From NCBI RefSeq assembly GCF_014200435.1, contig NZ_JACHBR010000001.1, positions 5,832,001-5,896,000 on the forward strand: a stretch of DNA of 64,000 bases. The letters run 5' to 3'. The position numbers were made by a program, and so were the translations under genes. The notes below the pieces were generated by a model, which made no database searches, was not told where the DNA came from, and was given only the letters and a program-made list of their open reading frames with translations. The stretch is from Sphaerisporangium krabiense (GTDB lineage: Bacteria > Actinomycetota > Actinomycetes > Streptosporangiales > Streptosporangiaceae). Position 1 is the first letter of the stretch; every line of letters begins with the position of its first letter. Shown here piece by piece: positions 1 to 10,600 of the stretch.

Positions 1-116
1 CCGGCCGCACACGTTGTCTACTCGATCACCCACGGGCTCTGGTGTCACCACGCTAGCGAGACCGGACGCCCGCGTGCAAAGAGAGTGGCAAATCGTGCCC
101 AGATAGAGGGCAAATC

Positions 117-545
117 TCACGGGGCGTCACGAAGCATGCACGTAAGCCGGGACGTGCACACCAGGCGGCCCTCGTCATCGGTGATCGAGATGTCGTAGGT
201 CGCCAGGCTGCGGCCGCCGTGCAGCAGCTTCGCCACACCCGTCACGTGACCGGAGCGCGCGGAGCGGTGGTGGGTCGCGTTGATCTCGATGCCCACGGCG
301 ATCCTGCCGGGACCGGCGTGCAGGGCCGCCCCGGTGGAGCCGATCGTCTCGGCCAGGACGCAGGACGCGCCCCCGTGCAGCAGGCCGTACGGCTGGGTGT
401 TGCCCTCGACCGGCATGCGCGCCACGACCCGCTCGGCCGCGACCTCCAGGAACTCGATGCCCATGCGCTCGACCAGGGTGCCGGAGTGCTCGCCGCCGTT
501 CAGGGCCGCGAGCCGGGCCAGATCATCGGTATTCATCGTGGTCAA
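117..545 (-). CDS. PaaI-family hotdog-fold acyl-CoA thioesterase
   Basis: A 142-residue protein predicted to hydrolyse acyl- or aryl-CoA thioesters in the cytosol. The hotdog signature is visible as LLHGGASCVLAET at about residues 55-67, with the acidic residue at its end in the place used by PaaI-type enzymes. Length and a single hotdog domain fit the family. The TTG at 545 is chosen because GGAGGG lies six bases upstream of it; an in-frame ATG at 536 is the alternative. The gene is divergent from polA with about 60 bp between the starts, a frequent arrangement in actinomycetes. The substrate cannot be read from the sequence. Confidence 0.88.
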   Translation of the reverse strand: MTTMNTDDLARLAALNGGEHSGTLVERMGIEFLEVAAERVVARMPVEGNTQPYGLLHGGASCVLAETIGSTGAALHAGPGRIAVGIEINATHHRSARSGHVTGVAKLLHGGRSLATYDISITDDEGRLVCTSRLTCMLRDAP

Positions 546-607
546 GGGAGACCCTCCAGTGGCACATCGAGGGGTGTTCTGTCGTACATGGAGACTAGGC
601 TGCGGGT

Positions 608-3310
608 GTGCCGAAGAAGGAAGCGACCCCCACCCGTCCCTGCCTGCTCCTGCTGGACGGGCACTCGCTGGCGTACCGGGCGTTCTACGCGCTCAAGGAC
701 GCCAATCTCATGACGACCGAGGGGCAGCACACCGAGGCGGTGTACGGCTTCACCTCGATGCTCATCAACGTCCTGCGCGATGAGAAGCCGACGCACGTCG
801 TGGTGTGCTTCGACCGGTCGGAGCCCACCTTCCGGCACGAGTCGTACGCCGACTACAAGGCCAACCGCCAGGAGACGCCCGACGATTTCCGCGGCCAGGT
901 CAGTCTCATCTTCGAGGTGCTCGACGCGCTGCGCCTCCCGTACCTGTCGCTGGCCGGCTTCGAGGCCGACGACCTGATCGCCACGCTGGCGCACCGCGCC
1001 TCCGAGCGCGACATGAACGTGCTCATCGTCACCGGCGACCGCGACGCCCTCCAGCTCGTCGACGAGCGGGTCACGCTGCTCATGACCCGCCGCGGCATCA
1101 GCGACATGACCCGCTTCGACCCCGACGCCGTGGTGGAGAAGTACGGCCTGACCCCCCGGCAGTACCCCGACTTCGCGGCCCTGCGCGGCGACCCGAGCGA
1201 CAACCTGCCGAGCATCCCGAGCGTGGGCGAGAAGACCGCGGCCAAGTGGGTCAGGGAGTTCGGCTCGCTCACCGAGCTGGTCGACCGGGTCGACGAGGTC
1301 AAGGGCAAGGTCGGCGACAAGCTCCGCGAGCACCTCGGCCAGGTCATCCACAACCGCCAGCTCACCGAGCTGCGGCGTGACGTCCCCCTGGACGCGGACG
1401 TCGCCGAGCTCAAGATGGGCCAGTGGGACCGCGACGAGATCCACAAGCTCTTCGACACCCTGCAGTTCCGCGTCCTGCGCGACCGCCTCTACCAGAGCAT
1501 CGGCACCGCCGAGCCCGAGGCGGAGGAGGGCTTCGACGTCGAGGTCGTCACCCTCGGCTCCGGCCAGGTCGCCGGCTGGCTCGCCGCGATGCCGCGGGGC
1601 CGGGCCGGGCTGGCCGTCAAGGGGGTCTACGGCAGCGGCACCGGCCGGCTGGACCACCTGGCGATCGCCGCCCCCGCCGACGCCGAGGGCCGCCGCCGGG
1701 CCGCCTACCTCGGCCTCACCGCCCTCACCCCGGAGGACGAGGCCGCGCTCGGCGGATGGCTGGCCGACGAGGACGCGCCCAAGGCCCTGCACGACGCCAA
1801 GGGCCCCCTGCTGGCCCTGTGGGCGCAGGGGCTGGACCTGCGCGGCCTGACCTGCGACACCGCGCTCGCCGCCTACCTGGCCATGCCGGGGCAGCGTTCC
1901 TTCCCCTTGGACGACCTGGTGCTGCGCTACCTGCACCGCGAGCTGCGCGCCGAGGCCGACACCGGCGGCCAGGCCGCCCTCTTCGACGATCCCGAGGACG
2001 ACGCGGGACAGGAGCTGGCCGTCCGCGCCCAGGCCGTCCAGGAGCTGGCCGAGGCCCTGGAGGCCCACCTGGAGCCCCGGGGCGGCATCCGGCTCATGCG
2101 CGAGGTCGAGCTGCCGCTGGTGCGCGTGCTCGCCGAGCTGGAGCGCGCGGGCATCGCCGCCGACCGCGAGTACTTCACCGGCCTGGAGGCCGAGTTCGGC
2201 GCCGCGGTCAAGCAGGCCGTCGAGGAGGCCCACCGGGTGGTGGGCGAGCAGTTCAACCTCGGCTCCCCCAAGCAGCTCCAGGAGATCCTCTTCGTCAAGC
2301 TCGGCCTGCCGAAGACCAAGCGCATCAAGACCGGCTACACCACCGATCAAGATGCCCTGGCCCAGCTCGCCACCCAGACCGACAACGAGCTGCCCACCAT
2401 CCTGCTGCGCCACCGCGACCAGACCAAGCTGCGCGTCACCGTCGAGGGCCTGATCAAGGAGGTCGCCGACGACGGGCGCATCCACACCACCTACAACCAG
2501 ATCATCGCGGCGACCGGCCGGCTGTCGTCGGAGAAGCCCAACCTGCAGAACATCCCGATCCGCACGGCGGAGGGGCGGCGCATCCGCGAGGGCTTCATCG
2601 TGGGGGAGGGGTTCGAGAGCCTGCTCACGGCCGACTACAGCCAGATCGAGCTGCGCATCATGGCCCACCTGTCCGGCGACGAGGCCCTGATCGCCGCCTT
2701 CGAGTCCGGGCACGACTTCCACCAGGCCACGGCCTCGCGCGTGTTCGACATCCCGCCGCAGGAGGTGAGCGGCGAGCTGCGCGCCCGCATCAAGGCCATG
2801 AACTACGGCCTGGCCTACGGGTTGTCCGACTTCGGGCTCTCCGGCCAGCTCAACATCCCGGTCGCCGAGGCCCGCGCGCTCAAGAACGAGTACTTCGAGG
2901 AGTTCGGCGGCGTCCGCGACTACCTGGAGGCGATCGTCGCCCAGGCCCGCCACGACGGCTACACCGAGACCATCCTCGGCCGCCGCCGCTACCTCCCCGA
3001 CCTGACCAGCGACAACCGCCAGCGGCGCGAGATGGCCGAGCGCATGGCGCTCAACGCCCCGATCCAGGGCTCGGCCGCCGACATCATCAAGGTCGCCATG
3101 CTCCACGTCCACCGGGCGCTGTCCGAGGGCGGCCTGCGGTCGCGCATGCTGCTGCAGGTCCACGACGAACTGGTCTTCGAGGTCGCCCCCGGCGAGCTCG
3201 AGGCGCTGCGCGAGCTGGTGGTCGGCCAGATGTGCGCCGCCTACGAGCTGCGCGTCCCGCTGGACGTCTCGGTCGGCGTCGGCCGCACCTGGCAGGACGC
3301 CGGCCACTGA
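608..3310 (+). CDS. polA: DNA polymerase I
   Basis: A 900-residue DNA polymerase I used in Okazaki fragment maturation and excision-repair synthesis. The N-terminal third is the 5'-3' exonuclease/FEN domain (LLLDGHSLAYRAFYAL at 14-29, then the Asp-rich ADDLIATLA and TGDRDALQL stretches). The middle ~200 residues have the 3'-5' exonuclease fold, but I do not see the usual acidic proofreading motifs, as is known for actinobacterial Pol I. The C-terminal half is the polymerase: motif A DYSQIELR (Asp about 676), the O-helix region RIKAMNYGLAYGLS, and motif C VHDE near 851-854. Start is GTG at 608. The gene is full length and clearly conserved. Confidence 0.98.
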   Translation: MPKKEATPTRPCLLLLDGHSLAYRAFYALKDANLMTTEGQHTEAVYGFTSMLINVLRDEKPTHVVVCFDRSEPTFRHESYADYKANRQETPDDFRGQVSLIFEVLDALRLPYLSLAGFEADDLIATLAHRASERDMNVLIVTGDRDALQLVDERVTLLMTRRGISDMTRFDPDAVVEKYGLTPRQYPDFAALRGDPSDNLPSIPSVGEKTAAKWVREFGSLTELVDRVDEVKGKVGDKLREHLGQVIHNRQLTELRRDVPLDADVAELKMGQWDRDEIHKLFDTLQFRVLRDRLYQSIGTAEPEAEEGFDVEVVTLGSGQVAGWLAAMPRGRAGLAVKGVYGSGTGRLDHLAIAAPADAEGRRRAAYLGLTALTPEDEAALGGWLADEDAPKALHDAKGPLLALWAQGLDLRGLTCDTALAAYLAMPGQRSFPLDDLVLRYLHRELRAEADTGGQAALFDDPEDDAGQELAVRAQAVQELAEALEAHLEPRGGIRLMREVELPLVRVLAELERAGIAADREYFTGLEAEFGAAVKQAVEEAHRVVGEQFNLGSPKQLQEILFVKLGLPKTKRIKTGYTTDQDALAQLATQTDNELPTILLRHRDQTKLRVTVEGLIKEVADDGRIHTTYNQIIAATGRLSSEKPNLQNIPIRTAEGRRIREGFIVGEGFESLLTADYSQIELRIMAHLSGDEALIAAFESGHDFHQATASRVFDIPPQEVSGELRARIKAMNYGLAYGLSDFGLSGQLNIPVAEARALKNEYFEEFGGVRDYLEAIVAQARHDGYTETILGRRRYLPDLTSDNRQRREMAERMALNAPIQGSAADIIKVAMLHVHRALSEGGLRSRMLLQVHDELVFEVAPGELEALRELVVGQMCAAYELRVPLDVSVGVGRTWQDAGH

Positions 3311-3573
3311 CGGCGCCGATCGAGCGCCGGAAGACCGGGCACCGCGAGATCGAGCACTGACCGAAGGGCGCCGCCGAAGGACACACACGGAGGGTCCCCG
3401 GGCCGCGATCTGCTTATCCGCGGCTTCACCTGCGCGTCCCTTCCCGGGGACGCGCCCGCCCGGGTTCACAATCGAATATCGGCACAGGACAGACGTGTAC
3501 GCTGGCCGCGGACGAGGCCGAAAAGGGTCTCCCAGGGAGAAAGACGACCCCCCGCCGACCTTGGAGCGAACCT
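3311..3573. other. polA-deacetylase intergenic region
   Basis: About 260 bp without a gene. No strong terminator hairpin with a U tract is visible after polA. The last 15 bases hold the ribosome binding site of the next gene (GGAG at 3562-3565, eight bases before GTG 3574). Confidence 0.5.
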
Positions 3574-4659
3574 GTGCGGAGCACGCCCGGCCTGACGCCT
3601 CTCATCGGCATCGTCAACGTCGGTGTCATGATCGTCGCAGCGGTCGTGCTGCTCGTCTACCCCCTGGGCGGTGACGACGAGCCGACCACGGGACAGGTCG
3701 CCGCGCCGTCTCCCCAGCCCTCGCCCACCGCGACGCCCAGCCGCGAGCCGCAGCGCGCCTCGGCCGAGTCCGCCCGCCGGGTCCGGGCCAACGAGCTCGG
3801 CATGGTGCCGGTGCTGATGTACCACCGCATCCTGCCCAAGCCGATCGCCTCGATCGACCGCACCCCGAGCCAGCTGCGCCGCGAGCTGGAGCGGCTGGCC
3901 AAGGGCGGGTACGTGCCGATCACCGCCGCCCAGTACGCCTCCGGCGCGATCGACGTCCCGGCCGGCGCCCACCCGGTCGTGCTGTCCTTCGACGACGGGC
4001 ATCCCTCGCACTTCGCCCTCGGTCCGGACGGCGCCCCGAAGCCGGACACGGTGGTCGGGGTGCTCTACGACGTCGCGGCCAGGTACCCCGGCTTCCGCCC
4101 CGTGGCCACGTTCTGGATCAACAAGTACCCCTTCGGCCTGCGCGACCGCGAGCGGCAGGCGCAGGCCGTGCGCTGGCTGGTGGAGCACGGCTTCGAGGTG
4201 GCCAACCACACCTACTCCCACCCCGACCTGTGGCGGCTGCGCACCAAGAAGGTGAGCGAGGCGATCGTGCGCGGCGAGCGGCTGGTGACCTCGCTCGGCG
4301 CGCCGCCGTCGTACACCTTCGCCCTGCCCTACGGCAGCCGGCCGAAGAAGAGGTCGGCCGCGCGCAAGGGGAAGTGGGACGGGACCTCCTACGCCTACCA
4401 CGCGGTGTTCATGGCCGGGTCGGAACCGTCGATTTCGCCGTACGCGAAGGCGTTCGATCCGTATAACATCCCAAGAATCCAGTCGAACGGTAAAAAAGGG
4501 GAATGCCGCCGATGGTGCTCCGAGTACTGGCTCGGATGGCTCGACAAGCACCCGGACAGGCGGTATACCTCCGACGGCGACCCCACACGCGTCTCCATGC
4601 CCCGTCGATTTCAGGGTAAGATCCAGGCAAAGCTCCGCGAGGCGATGATCGTCTATTAG
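3574..4659 (+). CDS. membrane-anchored polysaccharide deacetylase (NodB domain)
   Basis: A 361-residue extracytoplasmic carbohydrate esterase 4 type protein. A single hydrophobic helix at about residues 8-31 anchors it or acts as a signal sequence, followed by a Pro/Ser/Thr-rich linker (about 38-60). The NodB motifs are present: motif 1 LSFDDGH (Asp140, Asp141) and the zinc motif NHTYSHPD (His212, His216). It would de-N-acetylate a cell-wall or capsular polysaccharide; the actual substrate is not determinable. Start is GTG 3574 with GGAG eight bases upstream. It lies between polA and rpsA, transcribed alone. Confidence 0.9.
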   Translation: MRSTPGLTPLIGIVNVGVMIVAAVVLLVYPLGGDDEPTTGQVAAPSPQPSPTATPSREPQRASAESARRVRANELGMVPVLMYHRILPKPIASIDRTPSQLRRELERLAKGGYVPITAAQYASGAIDVPAGAHPVVLSFDDGHPSHFALGPDGAPKPDTVVGVLYDVAARYPGFRPVATFWINKYPFGLRDRERQAQAVRWLVEHGFEVANHTYSHPDLWRLRTKKVSEAIVRGERLVTSLGAPPSYTFALPYGSRPKKRSAARKGKWDGTSYAYHAVFMAGSEPSISPYAKAFDPYNIPRIQSNGKKGECRRWCSEYWLGWLDKHPDRRYTSDGDPTRVSMPRRFQGKIQAKLREAMIVY

Positions 4660-4879
4660 CCGGTGACGGGGTTGTGCGGGTGGACGCCGGATTGACCACG
4701 CCCGCGTACTCTCATATGCTGATCGCTGCGTTGTGGGCTCGCGTGCCTCGGACGGAGCGGGCTCGCGATCGGTCATGTCGACCTCGGGTCATCAACCCAT
4801 CTTCGGCTTGAGCGAAGCAAGAGGGCCTGCCGCGCGTCCGCCACATCGACATCTGTCCGCGTTCGGAGCAATTCCACAC
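4660..4879. other. rpsA upstream region
   Basis: About 220 bp leader ahead of rpsA. Reading in the rpsA frame is open back to 4733, but the protein encoded there has no similarity to the S1 N-terminus, so I treat it as leader/promoter DNA. No riboswitch or clear promoter consensus recognised. Confidence 0.4.
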
Positions 4880-6358
4880 ATGACGAGCAGCACCGAGGCC
4901 ACCTCGAACACCCCGCAGGTAGCGGTCAACGACATCGGTTCCGAGGAGGCCTTCCTCGCCGCGATCGACGAGACCATCAAGTACTTCAACGACGGCGACA
5001 TCGTCGAAGGCACCGTCGTCAAGGTCGATCGAGACGAGGTCTTGCTCGACATCGGCTACAAGACCGAGGGCGTCATCCCCTCGCGTGAGCTCTCGATCAA
5101 GCACGATGTCGACCCGGCCGAGGTCGTCGAGGTCGGGGAGCACGTTGAGGCGCTTGTCCTTCAGAAGGAGGACAAGGAAGGCCGCCTCATCCTGTCCAAG
5201 AAGCGCGCCCAGTACGAGCGCGCCTGGGGCACGATCGAGAAGATCAAGGACGAGGACGGCATCGTCACCGGCACGGTCATCGAGGTCGTCAAGGGCGGTC
5301 TCATCCTCGACATCGGCCTGCGCGGCTTCCTGCCCGCCTCGCTGGTCGAGATGCGCCGCGTCCGCGACCTGCAGCCGTACGTCGGCCGCGAGCTCGAGGC
5401 GAAGATCATAGAGCTGGACAAGAACCGCAACAACGTGGTCCTGTCCCGCCGCGCCTGGCTGGAGCAGACCCAGTCCGAGGTCCGCCAGACCTTCCTCAAC
5501 ACCCTGCAGAAGGGTCAGGTCCGCAAGGGCGTCGTCTCCTCGATCGTCAACTTCGGCGCCTTCGTCGACCTCGGCGGTGTGGACGGTCTGGTCCACGTCT
5601 CCGAGCTGTCCTGGAAGCACATCGACCACCCCTCCGAGGTCGTCGAGGTCGGCCAGGAGGTCACGGTCGAGGTGCTGGACGTCGACATGGAGCGCGAGCG
5701 GGTCTCGCTGTCGCTCAAGGCGACCCAGGAGGACCCCTGGCAGCAGTTCGCCCGCACGCACCAGATCGGCCAGGTCGTTCCCGGCCGGGTCACCAAGCTG
5801 GTGCCGTTCGGCGCGTTCGTCCGGGTCGAGGAGGGCATCGAGGGCCTGGTCCACATCTCCGAGCTGGCCGAGCGCCACGTGGAGATCCCGGAGCAGGTCG
5901 TCCAGGTCGGCGACGAGATCTTCGTCAAGATCATCGACATCGACCTCGACCGCCGTCGCATCTCGCTGTCGCTGAAGCAGGCCAACGAGGGCGCGATCGG
6001 CGCCGACGTCGAGTTCGACCCCACGCTGTACGGCATGGCGGCGACCTACGACGAGCAGGGCAACTACATCTACCCCGACGGTTTCGACCCCGAGACCGGC
6101 GAGTGGCTCGAGGGCTTCGAGAAGCAGCGCGAGGAGTGGGAGCGGCAGTACGCCGAGGCCCAGACCCGCTTCGAGGCCCACAAGTCGCAGGTGGAGAAGG
6201 CCCGTCAGGAAGAGGCCCAGGCCGCCGGCGCGACCGGCTACTCGGGCGAGTCGGCCGCCCAGCAGGGCGGGGGCGGCACGTCCCCGGCCGCGGGCGCCCT
6301 GGCCTCGGACGAGGCCCTGGCCGCGCTCCGCGAGAAGCTCGCGGGCGGCCAGAGCTGA
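4880..6358 (+). CDS. rpsA: 30S ribosomal protein S1
   Basis: A 492-residue S1 protein that helps mRNA bind to the 30S subunit. Four S1 RNA-binding repeats follow one another at about residues 38-107, 125-193, 210-280 and 295-366; repeats 3 and 4 carry the typical GAFV and GLVH(V/I)SEL signatures. A C-terminal tail rich in Glu, Gln, Ala and Gly completes it; four repeats rather than six is the usual actinobacterial form. ATG 4880 is chosen because GGAG lies 11-14 bases upstream and the residues after it ([17 protein letters not shown]) match the family N-terminus; the open frame further upstream does not. A strong terminator follows at 6388. Confidence 0.97.
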   Translation: MTSSTEATSNTPQVAVNDIGSEEAFLAAIDETIKYFNDGDIVEGTVVKVDRDEVLLDIGYKTEGVIPSRELSIKHDVDPAEVVEVGEHVEALVLQKEDKEGRLILSKKRAQYERAWGTIEKIKDEDGIVTGTVIEVVKGGLILDIGLRGFLPASLVEMRRVRDLQPYVGRELEAKIIELDKNRNNVVLSRRAWLEQTQSEVRQTFLNTLQKGQVRKGVVSSIVNFGAFVDLGGVDGLVHVSELSWKHIDHPSEVVEVGQEVTVEVLDVDMERERVSLSLKATQEDPWQQFARTHQIGQVVPGRVTKLVPFGAFVRVEEGIEGLVHISELAERHVEIPEQVVQVGDEIFVKIIDIDLDRRRISLSLKQANEGAIGADVEFDPTLYGMAATYDEQGNYIYPDGFDPETGEWLEGFEKQREEWERQYAEAQTRFEAHKSQVEKARQEEAQAAGATGYSGESAAQQGGGGTSPAAGALASDEALAALREKLAGGQS

Positions 6359-6387
6359 GGCTCTGAGCACGAGGACAGCACGACGAC

Positions 6388-6417
6388 AGAGGGCCCCGCC
6401 ATCCGGCGGGGCCCTCT
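6388..6417 (+). terminator. rpsA intrinsic terminator
   Basis: Perfect 13-bp stem (AGAGGGCCCCGCC, 6388-6400, pairing with 6405-6417) with a four-base ATCC loop, 30 bp after the rpsA stop. There is only a short T-rich end, as is common in high-GC organisms. Confidence 0.85.
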
Positions 6418-6468
6418 TCGCGTCCGGGCCCGCGTGCCGCGGTGGCCCGGCCGCCCTACAGTGGTGCG

Positions 6469-6939
6469 GTGACGCGGATCGAACGGGCTTCGCCCGAGGA
6501 CGCCGGAGAGATCCTCACCCTCCAGCGCGCCGCCTACGTGACCGAGGCCCAGCTCTACGGAGACCCCTTCATCCCCCCGCTCGTCGAGTCGCTGGAGCAG
6601 ATGCGCGCCGCGATCGGCGGCGGCACGGTGCTGAAGGCGCTCGGCGGCGGCCGGATCGTCGGCGCGGTGCGCGGCCAGATGGCCGACCGCACGGCCGTCA
6701 TCGGACGGCTGGTGGTGGCCCCCGACCACCAGGGACGCGGCCTCGGCACCGCCCTGCTCGCGGCGATCGAGAGCGAGCTCGGCACGCGCGCTGCGGCGTT
6801 CGGCCTGTTCACCGGCCACCTCTCGGAGGGCAACCTGCGGCTGTACCGCCGCCTCGGGTACCGCGAGACCCGGCGCGAGCGCGTCCACGAGCACCTGACG
6901 CTCGTCCACATGCGCAAGCCCGCCCCGGCCGCTCCCTGA
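6469..6939 (+). CDS. GNAT-family N-acetyltransferase
   Basis: A 156-residue acetyltransferase of the GNAT superfamily, transferring an acetyl group from acetyl-CoA to an unknown amine. The acetyl-CoA pyrophosphate-binding motif is visible as HQGRGLG at about 87-93 after the core strand IGRLVVAP, and the C-terminal LYRRLGYRE is typical. GTG 6469 is taken as start because residues [12 protein letters not shown] open the GNAT fold directly; an earlier in-frame GTG at 6442 lies close to the terminator and adds no recognisable sequence. coaE starts 23 bp after its stop, so the two are probably co-transcribed. Confidence 0.85.
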   Translation: MTRIERASPEDAGEILTLQRAAYVTEAQLYGDPFIPPLVESLEQMRAAIGGGTVLKALGGGRIVGAVRGQMADRTAVIGRLVVAPDHQGRGLGTALLAAIESELGTRAAAFGLFTGHLSEGNLRLYRRLGYRETRRERVHEHLTLVHMRKPAPAAP

Positions 6940-6962
6940 GGCCGTCCGCTACCCTTCCAAGC

Positions 6963-7562
6963 GTGCTGAAGGTCGGGCTGACGGGCGGGATCGGATCCGG
7001 GAAGAGCGAGGTGTCCCGGCGCCTCGCCGGGCACGGCGCGGTGGTGATCGACGCCGACCGGATCGCCCGCGAGGTCGTCGAGCCGGGCACCGGCGGCCTG
7101 GCCGAGGTCGTCGCGGCGTTCGGCCCCGGCGTGCTGCGCGAGGACGGCACTCTGGACCGCGAGCGGCTCGGCCGGGTCGTCTTCTCCGACCCCGGCGAGC
7201 TCGCCCGCCTCAACGCCATCGTGCATCCCCGGGTGGGCGAGCGCATGGCCGAGCTCCAGCGGCGGGCCCCGGACGGCGCGGTCGTGGTGTACGACGTGCC
7301 GCTGCTCGCCGAGAACGGCCTGGCCCCCACCTACGACGTGGTCATCGTGGTCGACGCGGCCGACGAGGTCCGCCTCGACCGGCTGACCGCCCGGCGCGGC
7401 ATGACCCGCGAGGACGCCCTGGCCCGGATCAGGGCCCAGGCCTCCAGGGAGGACCGTCTGAAGATCGCCGACATCGTCGTGGTGAACGAGGCCGGCCTCG
7501 GCGAGCTGGACGCCCGCGTGGCCGAGGTGTGGACGGAGCTGCTGGCCCGCCGCGACGCCTGA
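6963..7562 (+). CDS. coaE: dephospho-CoA kinase
   Basis: A 199-residue enzyme catalysing the last step of CoA synthesis, ATP-dependent phosphorylation of the 3'-hydroxyl of dephospho-CoA. The P-loop GGIGSGKS is at residues 8-15, and the segment [13 protein letters not shown] matches the conserved CoaE core. Actinobacterial CoaE often carries an extra C-terminal GrpB-like domain; this one ends after the kinase. GTG start at 6963. It converges on the giant TIR gene with a 47-bp gap. Confidence 0.96.
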   Translation: MLKVGLTGGIGSGKSEVSRRLAGHGAVVIDADRIAREVVEPGTGGLAEVVAAFGPGVLREDGTLDRERLGRVVFSDPGELARLNAIVHPRVGERMAELQRRAPDGAVVVYDVPLLAENGLAPTYDVVIVVDAADEVRLDRLTARRGMTREDALARIRAQASREDRLKIADIVVVNEAGLGELDARVAEVWTELLARRDA

Positions 7563-7571
7563 CCCTCAGAG

Positions 7572-7600
7572 CCGGCTCACAACCGGCTCACAACCGGCTC
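7572..7600. repeat. short 11-bp tandem repeat between convergent genes
   Basis: CCGGCTCACAA occurs twice in tandem followed by a partial third copy, in the 47-bp gap between coaE and the convergent TIR-NACHT gene. No function is evident; it could be slippage-derived. Confidence 0.5.
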
Positions 7601-7609
7601 GGCACCGCT

Positions 7610-10600
7610 TCAGAAGGGCGCGTCGAGGGCGATCTGCCGCACGCCGGGCAGGTAGGGGTCCAGCTCGCCCGGGTCGAACCGGCACATGCCGATCACGAAC
7701 CAGAACTGCCCGGCCACGTCCCCCTCGGTCTTGTACCGGCCGTCGGGGCTGAACGCCGCCCACCCCTCGGGCAGGCCGAGCAGCGTGGCCCGCTGGACGG
7801 GCGCCTCGCCGGTGAGGTCCCAGAGGATCACCACGCCGTCGTCCCCCGCGCTGGCGAGCTGGTCGCCCGAGGGGCTGAACGCCACCGACCAGACCCGCCG
7901 CGTGTGTCCCACGAGCGTGTGCAGGTGGTCGCCCGAGGCGGTGTCCCACAGCCGGACGACCAGGTCGTCCCCGGCGGTGGCGATCATGGCGCCGTCGGGG
8001 CTGAAGTCCAGCGTCCACAGGCGGCCGGTGTGCCGCTTGAGCGTGTGCAGCAGGTCGGCCGACCAGGCGCCGTCGGGGCCGAGCCGCCAGATCCTGGCCG
8101 TGCCGTCGTTGCTCGCGCTGCCCAGCAGGCGGCCCGACGGGTCGAACCGCACGGTGTACACGCGGTCGGAGTGGCCCTCCAGGGTGGCCAGGCGCATGCC
8201 GGAGCCGGTGTCCCACAGCCGGACCAGACGGTCGTCGCAGCCGGTGGCGACGGTGGCGCCGTCGGGGCTGAAGGCGATCGAGCGGACGCGGCCGCGGTGG
8301 TCGGCGAGGCTGCCGACCTGCCGCCCGGAGGTGCGGTACCAGAGCCGGACGCTGTCGTCGTCGTTGGCCGTGGCGAGGATCTCGCCGTCGGGGCTGAACG
8401 CCTCCGCCCAGACGTGGTCGGTCTCGACGTTCAGCTCGCGCTCGAATCCGCCGGCCGTCAGGTTCCACAGGTAGACCCCGCCGTCGTTGCTGGCGGTGGC
8501 CAGCAGGGGACCGGCCGGGCTGAAGATCGCGGAGATGAGCCGGTCGGCGGCGCCCGTCATCTCGCGCAGCCGCCTGCCCGTGCGCGGGTCCCACAGCCGG
8601 ACGTAGCCGTCGTTGCCGCAGGTGGCGAGCATGGAGCCGTCGGCGCTGAACCGGACGGCGACGATGCGGCGGCCGTGGCCGCGCAGGGTGTGCCGGCACT
8701 GGCCGCTCGCCGGGTCCCACAGCCGGGCGGTGCCGTCGTTGCTGGACGTGGCGAGCTGGCGGCCGTCCGGGCGGAAGGCGAACGGCCACACCGACGCGCG
8801 GTGCCCGGCCAGCTCGGCCCGCTGGCGGCCGGTCTCCGGCTCCCACATGCGCACGACGCCGTCGCTGTCGCCGGTGGCGAGCGTGGCGCCGTCCGGGCTG
8901 AACAGCACCTGGTAGACGGCCCCGGAGTGGCCCTGGAGCGCGCTGAGGGGCCGTCCGTCGCGGGGGTCCCACAGGCGGACCGCGCCGGTGGTGTCGCCGG
9001 AGGCGAGCAGCTCGCCCGAGGGGTGGAAGTCCAGGGCGTAGACGCGGCCGGTGTGGCCGCGCATGTCGTGCAGCGGCTCGCCGGTGACGGGATCCCAGAC
9101 GCGCACGACCCCGGCGCCGTCCCCGGCGGCCAGCATGCGGCCGTCCGGGCTGAGCACGAGCCGGTACACCGTGCCGCGGTGGCCGGTCAGGGTACTGGCG
9201 AGCCCGCCGGTGGCCAGGTCCCAGACGCGGATGACGCCCGCCGCGTCGCCGGTCACGAGCTTGCCGGGCAGGAAGACCACGGTGTAGATCGGCGGGGTGT
9301 GGCCGGGCAGCGTGACGAGGTGGGCTCCGGTGCGGGCGGACCACACGTTCATCACGCCGTCGGCGCCGCCAGCCGCCACCAGGTCGCCCGCCGGGCTCAC
9401 CGCGACCGGCCAGACCCCTTGCGGGTGCCCGGCGCGCACGTGGCGCACCTCGCCGGTGAGCGGGTCCCACACGCGCACGGTGCCGTCCGCCGCGCCGGTC
9501 ACCAGCACGCCGGGGCCGTACGCCACGGTGTACACCCGGCCCCGGTGGCCGTGCAGCGTGCGCAGCGGGGCGCCGGTGACGCTGTCGCAGACGAGCACGC
9601 CGCCGTCCTCGCTGCCGAGGGCGATCAGCCCGCCGTCCGGGCTGTAGGCGACCGGGCTGGGCAGGCGGCTGCTCTGGTAGTGGTACCCGTACGGCACGCC
9701 GACCTGCGGCGGCGCCAGCTCGGGCGTCACCGGGTGGCCGGGCGCGATGGCGGCGCCGTACAGCGCGGGGTCGGCGGCCAGCGCGGGGGAGGCCGTGACG
9801 TCGATGAGCGCCGCGCGGTTCCACCGGCCGCCCTCCACGGCGACGTCGCGCAGGTCGGTGCGCGAGAGGCGGGCGCGGGTGAGGTCGGCGCCGCGCAGGT
9901 CGGCGCCCGCCAGGACGGCCTCGTCGAGCCGGGCGCCGGCGAGGCGGGCGTCGCGCAGGACGGCGCGGGAGAGGTTCGTGCCGACCAGCCGCGCGTCGGT
10001 CAGGTCGGCTCCGCTGAGGTCCACGCCGGCGAAGTGGCGGTAGGACAGGTCCTCGCCGCTGAGGCGGGCGCCGCGCAGGTCGGTCCTGGCCGGGGTGCGC
10101 AGCCGGGTGGTGATCTTTATGGCGTTGGCGCGCGCGGTGTCGTCCGACTCCGGGTCCGCCAGGGTGGCGCCCGCCCACGCCTGGAGCCGCGCGGTGTCGG
10201 CCAGGTCGCACAGGAAGTCGACGACCAGCGCCGAGAACGGCCGCCGCGTCAGCCGTTCGTCCAGGGTGAGCGCGAGGTGCCGGGCGACGAGCCACTCCAT
10301 CACCGAGGAGTGGATGAAGCCGAACAACCCCTCGTCGGTGCGCACCAGCAGGCTGCCGGTACCGACGGCGTGGGCGGCCTGACCGGCGGAAAGGGGGCTG
10401 TTCGCCAGCTCGCCGAGGGTCTCGGCCACCTCGGTCAGCTCGGCCGGCCGCAGGTAGGACTCGCCGCTCTCCCACAGGCGCAGCGCCAGCGTCGTCGCCG
10501 CCCCCCACAGCTCGTCCACCCCGAGCCCGCCCGGCGCGCCGGGCACGTGGGTGCGGTGCTCCTCGAACCGCAGCCAGTGGCCGAGGATCTCGGCGTACAG

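Noticed and set aside
1-116. Partial gene at the left edge
   Set aside because: No frame with recognisable protein sequence enters the window; treated as intergenic downstream of the thioesterase gene.
542-3469. Long minus-strand open frame across polA
   Set aside because: Pure antisense shadow of polA with repetitive Leu/Gly/Asp composition and no motif.
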